Positions 1 to 6,029 of a DNA stretch of 11,972 nt are shown here, one piece after another. The notes under the pieces are model-generated. The model was not told the origin of the DNA. It ran no database searches and worked only from the letters and a program-made list of their open reading frames with translations. The stretch lies in NCBI GenBank assembly GCA_903921965.1, contig CAIXSE010000641.1, positions 1-11,972 of the forward strand, written 5' to 3'. The DNA is from an uncultured Thermoleophilia bacterium (GTDB taxonomy: Bacteria > Actinomycetota > Thermoleophilia > UBA2241). The translations under genes and the position numbers were made by a program. How positions within the stretch are numbered: the stretch's first letter is position 1; each line of letters begins with the position of its first letter.

Positions 1-10
1 GCCGCGCCGC

Positions 11-1312
11 TCAGCCGGCGCTGCCGCAGCAGCGCTTGTACTTCCGGCCGCTGCCGCAGGGGCACGGGTCGTTGCGGCCCGTGGCGCGCGCCTCCTCGGC
101 GAGGAGGGCCATGACCTCCGGCGCCTCGCCGCCCCGGGCGAGGATCTGCGCCATGAGGCGCATCGGCCGCTCCGTGTGCGCGAAGAACGCCTTGAGCCCG
201 GCGCACAGCCAGTTGAGGCCGGGCTCGCCGTCGCTCGTCAGCAGCAGCCGGTTCTTGGGGCACTCGCCGTTGCAGGCGAAGAGGAAGGCGCACTCGCGGC
301 AGAACGCGGGCAGCGTCTCCTGCTTGGCCCGCCCGAAGGCGCGCTGGCGCTCGCCGTTCACGAGGTCGGCCTCGGCGATCTCGAGGATGTTGCCGAGCAG
401 GTAGCGCGGGTCGACGAAGTGGTCGCAGGAGTACAGATCGCCGGTGTGCTCCAGCGCCAGGGCGTCGCCGCAGGTGGGCCGCAGGACGCACACCCCGCCG
501 GCGCCGTGCACGTAGGCGCCCAGCACGGCGTCGAAGAACTGCACGAAGACCTCGCCCACGTCGCGCCGCACCCACTCGTCGAACAGCGCGTTGAGAAAGC
601 GTCCGTAGGCCTCGGGCGCGACGCTGCGGTCGGTGACCGTGCCCGCCTGCGGCGGCCCGGCCCGCCCCGGTCCCCAGGCGCCCTCCCACGACGGCGGCGC
701 AGCGACCTCCACGATCGGTATCAGCTGGATGAAGCGCGCCCCCAGCTCGTCGCGGAAGAAGCGGTACACGTCCAGCGGGTGGCCGGCGTTGGCCGCGTTG
801 ACGGTGCAGAGCACGTTGAACTCCACGCCGTGCTCCTGCAGCCTGCGGGCGGCGGCCACGACGCGGTCGAAGACCGGGTGGCCGCCGGCGTCGTGCCGGT
901 AGGCGTCGTGCAGCTCCCGCGGGCCGTCGAGGCTGAGCCCGACGAGGTAGTCGTTCTCGGCGAGGAAGCGGCACCACTCGTCGTCGAGCAGCACGCCGTT
1001 CGTCTGCAGGGTGCGCTCGACGGCCATGCCGGCGGGCACGAGGCGGACCTCCGCCGCGCGTGCCCGCCGGAAGAAGTCGAGCCCCATCAGGGTCGGCTCG
1101 CCGCCCTGCCAGGCGAGCGTGACCTGCGGGACCTGCTGGGCGCTCGCCGTCTGCGCGACGCAGGCCTCCATGACCTCGTCGCCCATGCGGAAGTCGCTGC
1201 CGGGGTACAGCCCGTCCTTCTCGAGGAAGAAGCAGTAGTCGCAGCGCAGGTTGCAGCGCGCCCCGGTGGGCTTGGCCATGACGTGGAAGGCGGGGACGGG
1301 CGGCGTGGTCAT
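11..1312 (-). CDS. Anaerobic sulfatase-maturase-type radical SAM/SPASM enzyme with C-terminal SEC-C motif
   Basis: Enzymes of this family oxidise a Cys or Ser in a sulfatase active site to formylglycine without oxygen, using S-adenosylmethionine and three [4Fe-4S] clusters in the cytoplasm. From the ATG at 1312 the protein has 433 residues. The radical-SAM motif is Cys20, Cys24 and Cys27 (CNLRCDYC), and a GGEPT SAM-binding motif lies at 70-74. The SPASM cysteines are 275, 281, 296, 338, 341, 347, 351 and 370, with spacing almost identical to that known for the Clostridium perfringens enzyme. Asp297 directly follows Cys296, where that family has its proposed catalytic base. Residues 412-433 form a SEC-C zinc motif (CPCGSG, ending CC). 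An in-frame ATG at 1321 would add three residues; neither start has a strong ribosome site. The gene follows the DUF6326-like gene by about 45 bases on the same strand. No sulfatase lies in the window, so the substrate is unknown; a related peptide-modifying role is possible. Confidence 0.9.
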   Translation of the reverse strand: MTTPPVPAFHVMAKPTGARCNLRCDYCFFLEKDGLYPGSDFRMGDEVMEACVAQTASAQQVPQVTLAWQGGEPTLMGLDFFRRARAAEVRLVPAGMAVERTLQTNGVLLDDEWCRFLAENDYLVGLSLDGPRELHDAYRHDAGGHPVFDRVVAAARRLQEHGVEFNVLCTVNAANAGHPLDVYRFFRDELGARFIQLIPIVEVAAPPSWEGAWGPGRAGPPQAGTVTDRSVAPEAYGRFLNALFDEWVRRDVGEVFVQFFDAVLGAYVHGAGGVCVLRPTCGDALALEHTGDLYSCDHFVDPRYLLGNILEIAEADLVNGERQRAFGRAKQETLPAFCRECAFLFACNGECPKNRLLLTSDGEPGLNWLCAGLKAFFAHTERPMRLMAQILARGGEAPEVMALLAEEARATGRNDPCPCGSGRKYKRCCGSAG

Positions 1313-1356
1313 GACCCGCATGGTACGACAGCGCCGCCCGCCCCTGCCACGCGTGG

Positions 1357-1785
1357 TCAGCCGGTCACCAGGTCGCCGGCCGGCGCCGTCCGGGCCGCGG
1401 TGCGCCACGTCCAGGCCGAGCGCGCGATCAGCACGCAGCCCAGGGTCTCGACGGCGGCGATGAACGCGTAGTGCGGCTCGGCCGGCGAGCCCATGCCCCA
1501 GACGTAGACGACGGTGAATGCCGCGGCCGCGAGGTTCGCCCAGCGCGCCGCCCGCTGCGGGAGCACCAGGGAGAGCAGCACCATGGCGATGGGGACCTCG
1601 GTGAGGACGGCGGCGAGCAGCAGGAAGCCCGGGGTGATGGCGATCTCCCCGGCTCGCCCGGCCAGGATCTGCTGCAGGTTCCCCGCGCTCATGAACGACA
1701 GCACGTCGGCGACGATCATGTTCAGCATCACGAAGACCCACAGCAGCGCCAGGCGGATCCTGTTCTCGGTGTCGGGGGTGGTCAT
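1357..1785 (-). CDS. DUF6326-like small integral membrane protein
   Basis: A 142-residue hydrophobic protein with four likely membrane helices at about 11-32, 53-75, 82-99 and 106-124. The N-terminal part (LWVFVMLNMIVADVLSFM) and the length match what I recall of the DUF6326 family, whose function is unknown. The start is secure: a GGAGAGGAG ribosome site lies just upstream of the ATG at 1785. The gene is divergent from a TetR gene and shares a promoter region with two palindromic operator-like sites, so it is probably the main target of that repressor. The sulfatase-maturase gene follows on the same strand and may be co-transcribed. Membrane targets of divergent TetR repressors are often involved in efflux or stress, but nothing in this sequence shows a transport motif. 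Confidence 0.8.
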   Translation of the reverse strand: MTTPDTENRIRLALLWVFVMLNMIVADVLSFMSAGNLQQILAGRAGEIAITPGFLLLAAVLTEVPIAMVLLSLVLPQRAARWANLAAAAFTVVYVWGMGSPAEPHYAFIAAVETLGCVLIARSAWTWRTAARTAPAGDLVTG

Positions 1786-1805
1786 GTGTGCTCCTCTCCG
1801 GGTGG

Positions 1806-1822
1806 AACTAACGGTGTTAGTT
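1806..1822. promoter_or_regulatory. Palindromic operator-like site 1 of the first TetR
   Basis: The sequence AACTAACGGTGTTAGTT is a perfect inverted repeat with 7-base arms around GGT. It lies 20 bases upstream of the DUF6326-like start and 35 bases upstream of the tetR start. A second copy with the same 6-base arms is at 1843-1857, 36 bases away centre to centre. Position in a divergent promoter next to a TetR gene makes it the likely binding site of that repressor (inference). Confidence 0.8.
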
Positions 1823-1842
1823 TTCTACGTCGCACAGCTTGG

Positions 1843-1857
1843 ACTAACAGTGTTAGT
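1843..1857. promoter_or_regulatory. Palindromic operator-like site 2, touching the tetR start codon
   Basis: ACTAAC-AGT-GTTAGT is a perfect inverted repeat with 6-base arms, differing from site 1 only in the spacer. Its last base is followed immediately by the ATG at 1858, so it occupies the place where a ribosome site would be. Next to it on the minus strand is a perfect TTGACA (1864 down to 1859), a candidate -35 for the DUF6326-like gene. No good -10 is seen at ideal spacing; TAGAAA at 1827-1822 and CAAGCT at 1841-1836 are weak candidates. Confidence 0.8.
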
Positions 1858-2619
1858 ATGTCAAGTGCCGCGCCGGGACCGCCGGCGCGACGGGCCGGAG
1901 GAGGCGCGACGGCGGCACCGACCACAGGCGGAGGCTCTCGGCGGGAGAAGCTCGACAGGGAGCGCGTGCTGCGCGCGGCGATGGCGCTCGCCGACGAGCG
2001 CGGCATGGAGGCCGTCACCATGCGCGAGCTGGGCCGCCGGCTCGGCGTCGAGGCGGCCTCGCTCTACAACCACGTCGCCGGCAAGGACGACCTGCTCGAC
2101 GGCATCGTGGAGCTGGTCGTGGCCCGGATCGACGTGCCCGACGGCGCCACCGGCTGGAAGGAGGCCATGCGGCGCCGGGCCGTCTCGGCGAGGGCCGTCT
2201 TCTCGCGACATCCCTGGGCGGCGGCGCTCATCGACTCGCGGGGACGCAGCGGCGCCGCGAGCCTCTTCTACGCGGACCGGGTCCTCGGGGCGCTGCTGGG
2301 GGCGGGGTTCTCGCCGGCCGACGCCGCCAACGCCTTCCTGGCCCTCGACAGCTACATCTTCGGCTTCGAGCGCCAGCGGGCCAATCTCTCGCTGGACGGC
2401 GACGTGGACACCACCGCGGCGGCGCAGGAGCTCCTGGACGCGGCCCCGCCGGGGGCGTACCCGGCACTGGTGCGCGTCGCCACGGAGTACGCCTCGACGC
2501 CCTACGACGAGGAGGCCGCCTTCGCGTTCGGCCTCGACCTGATCCTCGACGGCCTGGAGAGGCTGCTCGAGTCCGATAGCATCGCCGGCAGGCGCCCGCC
2601 GCCGGCGGGCCGGAGCTGA
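1858..2619 (+). CDS. TetR-family repressor with tetracycline-repressor-like C-terminal domain (first paralogue)
   Basis: A 253-residue repressor. The first 32 residues are a low-complexity Ala/Gly/Pro/Arg tail. The TetR DNA-binding domain follows at about 33-85, with helix-turn-helix TMRELGRRLGVEAASLYNHV at about 54-73 and the family signature KDDLLDGI. The rest is the helical ligand-binding/dimerisation domain of the TetR_C_1 type (SARAVFSRHPWAAALIDSR). The ATG at 1858 is the only upstream start in frame before the helix-turn-helix. It directly abuts an operator palindrome and has no ribosome site, so the mRNA may be leaderless. The stop is 10 bases before the RidA-family gene, so the two are probably co-transcribed. 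A paralogue lies at 4790-5467. The gene is expected to repress itself and the divergent DUF6326-like gene; its ligand is unknown. Confidence 0.92.
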   Translation: MSSAAPGPPARRAGGGATAAPTTGGGSRREKLDRERVLRAAMALADERGMEAVTMRELGRRLGVEAASLYNHVAGKDDLLDGIVELVVARIDVPDGATGWKEAMRRRAVSARAVFSRHPWAAALIDSRGRSGAASLFYADRVLGALLGAGFSPADAANAFLALDSYIFGFERQRANLSLDGDVDTTAAAQELLDAAPPGAYPALVRVATEYASTPYDEEAAFAFGLDLILDGLERLLESDSIAGRRPPPAGRS

Positions 2620-2629
2620 GGAGACAGCG

Positions 2630-3076
2630 GTGAAAGAGGAAGTGAAGTACTACCCCTTCAAGATCGGGGGGGTCGAGCAGACCTGGCCCAACGTGCACCC
2701 GGGGACGCCGAAGTACGCGGCCGGCATCGTGGTGGGCAACCTCGCCTTCCTGTCCGGTATGACGCCGCAGAGCACCGAGGACGGCTCGTGCCTCACCGTC
2801 GGCGTGCACGACCAGGTGTTCGCCTGTCTCGACAAGGTGCGCGCAGTGCTCGAAGAGATGGGCAGCTCCATGGAGAACGTCGTGAAGACGGTGATCCTGC
2901 TCAAGGACCTCGAGTATTACCAGCAGATGCGTGCCGCGGAGCTGGAGTACTACCAGCAGTACGCGCCGCGCCTGGTCAAGGAGCCGCCGGCCAGCACCTA
3001 CGTGCAGCCGGCGATCCTCGCGCGCCCCGAGTTCCTCGTGGAGTTCGACGTGACGGCGGTCATCGAGAGGGCGTGA
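2630..3076 (+). CDS. RidA/YjgF/UK114-family protein lacking the deaminase arginine
   Basis: A 148-residue protein (RidA is usually near 128) starting at a GTG preceded by GAGGAGA. The family fold is clear: GNLAFLSGMTPQ (36-47), then the helix DKVRAVLEEMGSSMENVVKTVILLKDL (from about 68) and the C-terminal strand EFLVEFDVTAVIE. RidA proteins hydrolyse reactive enamine/imine intermediates in the cytoplasm as trimers. That activity needs an arginine (Arg105 in Escherichia coli, in PARSCVE). Here the aligned segment is PASTYVQ, placing Ser122 at that position. This fits the Rid subgroups without the arginine, for which imine hydrolysis is not expected. The hexapeptide LEYYQQ occurs twice, 11 residues apart (94-99, 105-110). 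It follows tetR by 10 bases and precedes the FlbD-like and cupin genes. Confidence 0.88.
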   Translation: MKEEVKYYPFKIGGVEQTWPNVHPGTPKYAAGIVVGNLAFLSGMTPQSTEDGSCLTVGVHDQVFACLDKVRAVLEEMGSSMENVVKTVILLKDLEYYQQMRAAELEYYQQYAPRLVKEPPASTYVQPAILARPEFLVEFDVTAVIERA

Positions 3077-3143
3077 GCGGTCGGCGGCACCGGACGGCGG
3101 GGGACGGGTCCCGGCCACGGTCTTCGGAAGAGGGAGGCGAGTG

Positions 3144-3395
3144 ATGCTCATCGAGCTGCACGACGGCGACGGCACGCCGGTCTACATCAATCCGCGCTAC
3201 GTCATCGCCGTGCGTGAGGAGACGCACCGAGGGCGCCCCGGCGTCGCTTCGGAGGGCGAGTACCGCGACACGCTGGTGATGACGACGAAGCACGAGTTCA
3301 ACGTGCGGGAGACGCCGGACGTGGTGGCGCGTGAGCTCGCCCGCGCGTCCCGGGAGTCGGGCGCCGGCGGCGAGGGGGGCCCGGAGGCCGGCTGA
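3144..3395 (+). CDS. Small FlbD-like protein
   Basis: An 83-residue protein from ATG 3144; GTG 3141 is also in frame, but the GGAGG at 3133-3137 is better spaced for the ATG. The pattern L-x-ELHDGDGTPVYINPRYVIAV, then DTLVMTTKHEFNVRETPDVVARELA, resembles the flagellar FlbD family: a short beta-rich domain with Asn-Pro, a DT-V strand, then V-R-E-T/S and a final helix. There is a charged insertion between the halves (ETHRGRPGVASEGEY) and a Gly/Glu-rich tail. No flagellar gene is in the window, so the flagellar name should not be taken as its function. It lies 67 bases after the RidA-family gene on the same strand and is probably in the same operon. The match is by remembered pattern only. Confidence 0.7.
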   Translation: MLIELHDGDGTPVYINPRYVIAVREETHRGRPGVASEGEYRDTLVMTTKHEFNVRETPDVVARELARASRESGAGGEGGPEAG

Positions 3396-3515
3396 CGCGC
3401 ACCCCGCAGGTTGACCACCGTCAAGCGTCCGCGCGCGCCGGCCGGGGTACCCACAGGTCAGACGCAGACCTCGAGCGCCAGCCGCACGGCGGGCGCTCCG
3501 ACGAACGGAGACCCC

Positions 3516-3839
3516 ATGCAGACGATCACCGCCGACCAGATCGCAGTGGCCGACAACCCGCACGGCGTCGACGTGCGCCACCTCTACCGCAACCCGCACG
3601 TCATGGTCTCGCAGGTCACGCTGGAGCCGGGTGAGGTGGTCAAGCCGCACAAGGCGCCGGTGGACGTCTTCTTCTACGTGGTGGAAGGCGCGCCGAGCAT
3701 CGAGGTCGAGGGCGAGACGGTGACCGTCGAGGCGGGGACGCTGGTGCCCAGCGAGGCCGGGCACCTGCACGCGATCCGCAACGAGGGCATCGGGCGCGTG
3801 CGCTTCCTGGTGGTCAAGACGCCGAACCCGAAGGCCTGA
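3516..3839 (+). CDS. Cupin-fold protein with altered metal ligands
   Basis: A 107-residue single-domain cupin from ATG 3516, with GGAG five bases upstream. The first cupin motif is PGEVVKPHKAPVDVFFYVVEG (39-58) in shape: it keeps His45 but has Ala47 and Val51 where the usual second His and Glu would lie. The second motif, around EAGTLVPSEAGHLHAIRN (72-89), keeps His85, with His83 two residues before it. Only part of the classical 3-His/1-Glu set is therefore present, and the protein could use a changed metal site or act by simple binding. It is the last gene in the tetR-ridA-flbD-like direction, 120 bases after the FlbD-like gene, and a strong hairpin follows it. The longer frame upstream has no ribosome site and low-complexity sequence, so the ATG at 3516 was chosen. 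Confidence 0.88.
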   Translation: MQTITADQIAVADNPHGVDVRHLYRNPHVMVSQVTLEPGEVVKPHKAPVDVFFYVVEGAPSIEVEGETVTVEAGTLVPSEAGHLHAIRNEGIGRVRFLVVKTPNPKA

Positions 3840-3848
3840 CGCGTGGCG

Positions 3849-3881
3849 GGGGGCCGGGGCCGCTCTGCGGCCCCGGCCCCC
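3849..3881. terminator. Bidirectional hairpin between convergent genes
   Basis: An inverted repeat with 15-base arms (3849-3863 and 3867-3881) and a TCT loop, almost entirely G/C. It lies 9 bases after the cupin stop and 22 bases beyond the stop of the convergent DUF4386-like gene. There is no U-tract, as is common in GC-rich actinobacteria. Position and stem strength support a shared terminator. Confidence 0.8.
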
Positions 3882-3903
3882 TGCGCGTACGGCGCCGCGT
3901 GCG

Positions 3904-4665
3904 TCAGGACGCGTCGCGCTGCGCCGCGAGCCGGACGGGGCGTGCGCCGGCCGTGTCCCGCGCCGGGGCCGCGTCGTGTGCGGCGGCGCCGGCGGTCAGC
4001 GGCGCGGTGCGCAGCAGGGCCACGCCGAGCCACGCCAGCCACGCGATCTGCAGCACGCCGAACAGGTAGGCGAGGTCGCGCAGCGGCGGCGCGACGGAGA
4101 GCAGGCCGGCGCCGCCGACGACCACGCCGAGCCAGACCAGCGGCCGGGAGAGCGTCCGCGTGCGCAGGGCGGCGACGCTCACGAGCAGCACCCACAGGCC
4201 GCCGAGGAGCTCGCCGCCGGCCCCGCCGAGCCCCTGCGACACCGGTTCGACGGCCTGCCAGACCGCCGCGGCCTGCGCCGGGTAGGAGCCGCTCAGCCCG
4301 ACGACGGCGTCGACGCCGGCGTTGAAGACGAGCCCGCCGGCGACGAGCATCACGGCCCAGACGAGGCCCACGACCGTGGCGGTCTGGGCCAGCAGCGGTG
4401 CGCCCGCCTTCAGGCGCCGGTGGAGCGCCAGGGCCAGGACGGCCAGCACGACGCCGAACAGCACGTAGGTGACCAGCTCCATGACCCGCATGCCGTCCTG
4501 TTCGGCCACGAGCACGGCGACCTTCTTCGCGGGGGCGGTCACGCTCTGGTAGTCGGAGAAGACGAGGAAGTACGGCATGGCCACCAGGTAGGCGGCGGCC
4601 AGGTACAACGCGGCCCAGCCTCCCGCCTTCTGGTCCCGCGCGATCCCCCCGGTCTGGGTCTTCAT
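3904..4665 (-). CDS. DUF4386-like integral membrane protein
   Basis: A 253-residue protein with six likely membrane helices at about 17-37, 60-81, 91-113, 148-168, 175-193 and 198-218, and a hydrophilic Ala/Arg-rich tail of about 30 residues. The start is supported by AGGAGGGA just upstream of the ATG at 4665. The arrangement (YLAAAYLVAMPYFLV near the N terminus, a long loop, then paired helices ending in WLAWLGVALL) resembles the DUF4386 family, whose function is not established; the family match is moderate. The gene is divergent from the second TetR. Its own promoter, TTGACA-N16-TATGCT, is covered by two TetR-type palindromes, so it should be tightly repressed until that TetR meets its ligand (inference). 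Confidence 0.82.
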   Translation of the reverse strand: MKTQTGGIARDQKAGGWAALYLAAAYLVAMPYFLVFSDYQSVTAPAKKVAVLVAEQDGMRVMELVTYVLFGVVLAVLALALHRRLKAGAPLLAQTATVVGLVWAVMLVAGGLVFNAGVDAVVGLSGSYPAQAAAVWQAVEPVSQGLGGAGGELLGGLWVLLVSVAALRTRTLSRPLVWLGVVVGGAGLLSVAPPLRDLAYLFGVLQIAWLAWLGVALLRTAPLTAGAAAHDAAPARDTAGARPVRLAAQRDAS

Positions 4666-4721
4666 CGTGTCCCTCCTGTCGAGACGTCGTCGCGCTGGTC
4701 GCCGGCGGCGGTGCGCTGTAG

Positions 4722-4736
4722 ACTTACGACGTAAGC
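4722..4736. promoter_or_regulatory. Palindromic operator-like site 1 of the second TetR
   Basis: ACTTACGACGTAAGC contains the inverted repeat CTTACG-A-CGTAAG. It covers most of the -10 element of the divergent DUF4386-like gene. A better-matched copy lies 20 bases away, about two helical turns, so the two sites face the same side of the DNA. Confidence 0.8.
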
Positions 4737-4761
4737 ATAAGACTTACAACGTAAGTGTCAA
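4734..4761 (-). promoter_or_regulatory. Promoter of the DUF4386-like gene
   Basis: On the minus strand, TTGACA (4761-4756) is followed after 16 bases by TATGCT (4739-4734), a good match to a primary sigma factor promoter. Both TetR palindromes overlap it, which fits repression by blocking RNA polymerase. The predicted transcript would start about 60 bases before the ATG at 4665. Confidence 0.7.
4742..4756. promoter_or_regulatory. Palindromic operator-like site 2 of the second TetR
   Basis: ACTTAC-AAC-GTAAGT is a perfect inverted repeat with 6-base arms. It fills the spacer of the minus-strand promoter. Compared with the first TetR operators (ACTAAC-N3-GTTAGT), the only arm change is at plus and minus 4 from the dyad centre. 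Confidence 0.82.
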
Positions 4762-4789
4762 GCATCCGACTCGTGCGAGGATTGCGCCC

Positions 4790-5467
4790 ATGCCGAGACG
4801 CCAGCCGCCTGACCCCGACGCCAGGGCCCCGCTCACCAGGGAGAGCGTGCTGCGCGCCGCCGTCGCGCTCGCCGACGAGCGCGGGCTCGGCGCGCTCACC
4901 ATGCGCGAGCTCGGGCAGCGGCTGGGGGTCGAGGCGATGTCGCTGTACAACCACGTCGCCAACAAGGACGACCTCCTCGACGGCATGGTCGACCTCGTGG
5001 TCGCCGAGATCGAGCTGCCCGCGACCGTGGCCGACTGGCGGGAGGCCATGCGCCGACGGGCTCTCTCCGCGCGGGCCGTCTTCGCGCGCCACCCGTGGGC
5101 CGCGGCCCTCGTCGACTCGCGGGAGAGCAGCGGCCCGGCGCGCCTGCGCTACCTCGAGTGGGTCCTCGGGACCCTGCGGCTGGCCGGGTTCCCCATCGCC
5201 ACGGCGCTCCGGGTGTTCTCCCTGCTCGACAGCTACATCTACGGGTTCGGCCGGCAGCAGCTCAACATGGCGGCCGGGGGGGAGGCCGAGCCCGAGGCCA
5301 TGGCGGAGGCCTTCATGCAGGCGCTGCCCGCCGACGAGTACCCGTACCTTCGCGAGGCGGTCGTGTCCGCGATGGCCGGCGGGTACGACGACGCCGCCGA
5401 CTTCGCCTTCGGCCTCGAGCTCATCCTCGACGGGCTGCAGGCGCTGCTGGACCGCACGGCCACGTAG
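4790..5467 (+). CDS. TetR-family repressor with tetracycline-repressor-like C-terminal domain (second paralogue)
   Basis: A 225-residue repressor clearly paralogous to that at 1858-2619; they share long stretches such as RHPWAAAL, the LDSYI-GF region and the FAFGL-LILDGL end. The helix-turn-helix is at about 37-56 (TMRELGQRLGVEAMSLYNHV), followed by KDDLLDGM. Met50 stands where the first paralogue has Ala67; this aligns with Pro39 of Tn10 TetR. The ATG at 4790 has GCGAGG about nine bases upstream; longer readings have no plausible start. Two palindromes lie 34-68 bases upstream, between this gene and the divergent DUF4386-like gene, so autorepression and repression of the neighbour are expected. 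The next gene downstream, of unknown family, is 86 bases away. Confidence 0.92.
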   Translation: MPRRQPPDPDARAPLTRESVLRAAVALADERGLGALTMRELGQRLGVEAMSLYNHVANKDDLLDGMVDLVVAEIELPATVADWREAMRRRALSARAVFARHPWAAALVDSRESSGPARLRYLEWVLGTLRLAGFPIATALRVFSLLDSYIYGFGRQQLNMAAGGEAEPEAMAEAFMQALPADEYPYLREAVVSAMAGGYDDAADFAFGLELILDGLQALLDRTAT

Positions 5468-5553
5468 ACCGTGAGTGCCCGGTGCCCTTTGGCGGCCATC
5501 CGGGGAAGAAGGCCCCCAGTGTGCATCCATCCCAGGACCCGAGGAGGCACGGC

Positions 5554-6018
5554 GTGTCTCAGACAGTCGACTTCACCAGCGTGTCCACGGACGGTCTCGA
5601 GTCCTCGCCGGTCGCGGACGCGCTCGCCGGGCTCCGCGCCAACGAGGCCCGGTACTTCTGGAACAGGTACAAGCACGAGTTCGTGGTCGTGCCGGCGGGC
5701 GAGAGCCGCGACACCCTGGACTACGTGGCGCGCATCCTCAAGCAGGAGCGCGACATCGCGATCGCCGCGCGGCCGCTGCAGACGTCGCGCTTCCAGGTGG
5801 AGGACATCCGCTGGGCGTACGTGTTCTACGAGAGCGGTCTCTCGGTCAACGTCCTCTACACGGTCGGCGACCCCAGGAAGCGGGCCGTGGGCTTCAAACT
5901 CTCGGAGGGCATGGAGGTCCCCGCGGAGCTCGAGGGGAGGTTCAAGTTCGCGCGGCAGAAGTCGAAGCTCGCCGGGACGATCCGCGGCTCGTTCTTCGTG
6001 ATCAAGGGCGAGTACTGA
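5554..6018 (+). CDS. Protein of unknown family, 154 residues
   Basis: I do not recognise this protein. The GTG start at 5554 is well supported by GAGGAGG six bases upstream. It is 154 residues, soluble, without cysteine, signal peptide or membrane helix. The first 30 or so residues look flexible and acidic ([10 protein letters not shown]), then comes a mixed alpha/beta region with a conserved-looking core: [20 protein letters not shown], then [25 protein letters not shown], and a basic C-terminal part ([26 protein letters not shown]). Codon choice (G/C at third positions) matches its neighbours, so it is a real gene. It lies 86 bases after the second tetR on the same strand and could be co-transcribed. 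No catalytic motif is evident. Confidence 0.8.
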   Translation: MSQTVDFTSVSTDGLESSPVADALAGLRANEARYFWNRYKHEFVVVPAGESRDTLDYVARILKQERDIAIAARPLQTSRFQVEDIRWAYVFYESGLSVNVLYTVGDPRKRAVGFKLSEGMEVPAELEGRFKFARQKSKLAGTIRGSFFVIKGEY

Positions 6019-6029
6019 CCGCGCGGATC

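Noticed and set aside
176..1471. A 431-codon open frame on the plus strand
   Set aside because: It is antisense to the sulfatase-maturase gene, which has clear cysteine motifs; this frame is composition-driven.
1313..1741. Long N-terminal extension of the sulfatase maturase
   Set aside because: It overlaps the DUF6326-like gene in another frame and is Arg/Gly/Pro-rich; the family begins shortly before the CxxxCxxC motif.
1471..1857. Upstream in-frame extension of the first TetR
   Set aside because: It would run antisense through the DUF6326-like gene and across both operators, and lacks a ribosome site; the paralogue also starts close to its helix-turn-helix.
3411..3424. TTGAC-CACC-GTCAA inverted repeat and possible -35 before the cupin gene
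   Set aside because: The arms are only five bases and no -10 lies at a workable distance; it is too weak to call a promoter or operator.
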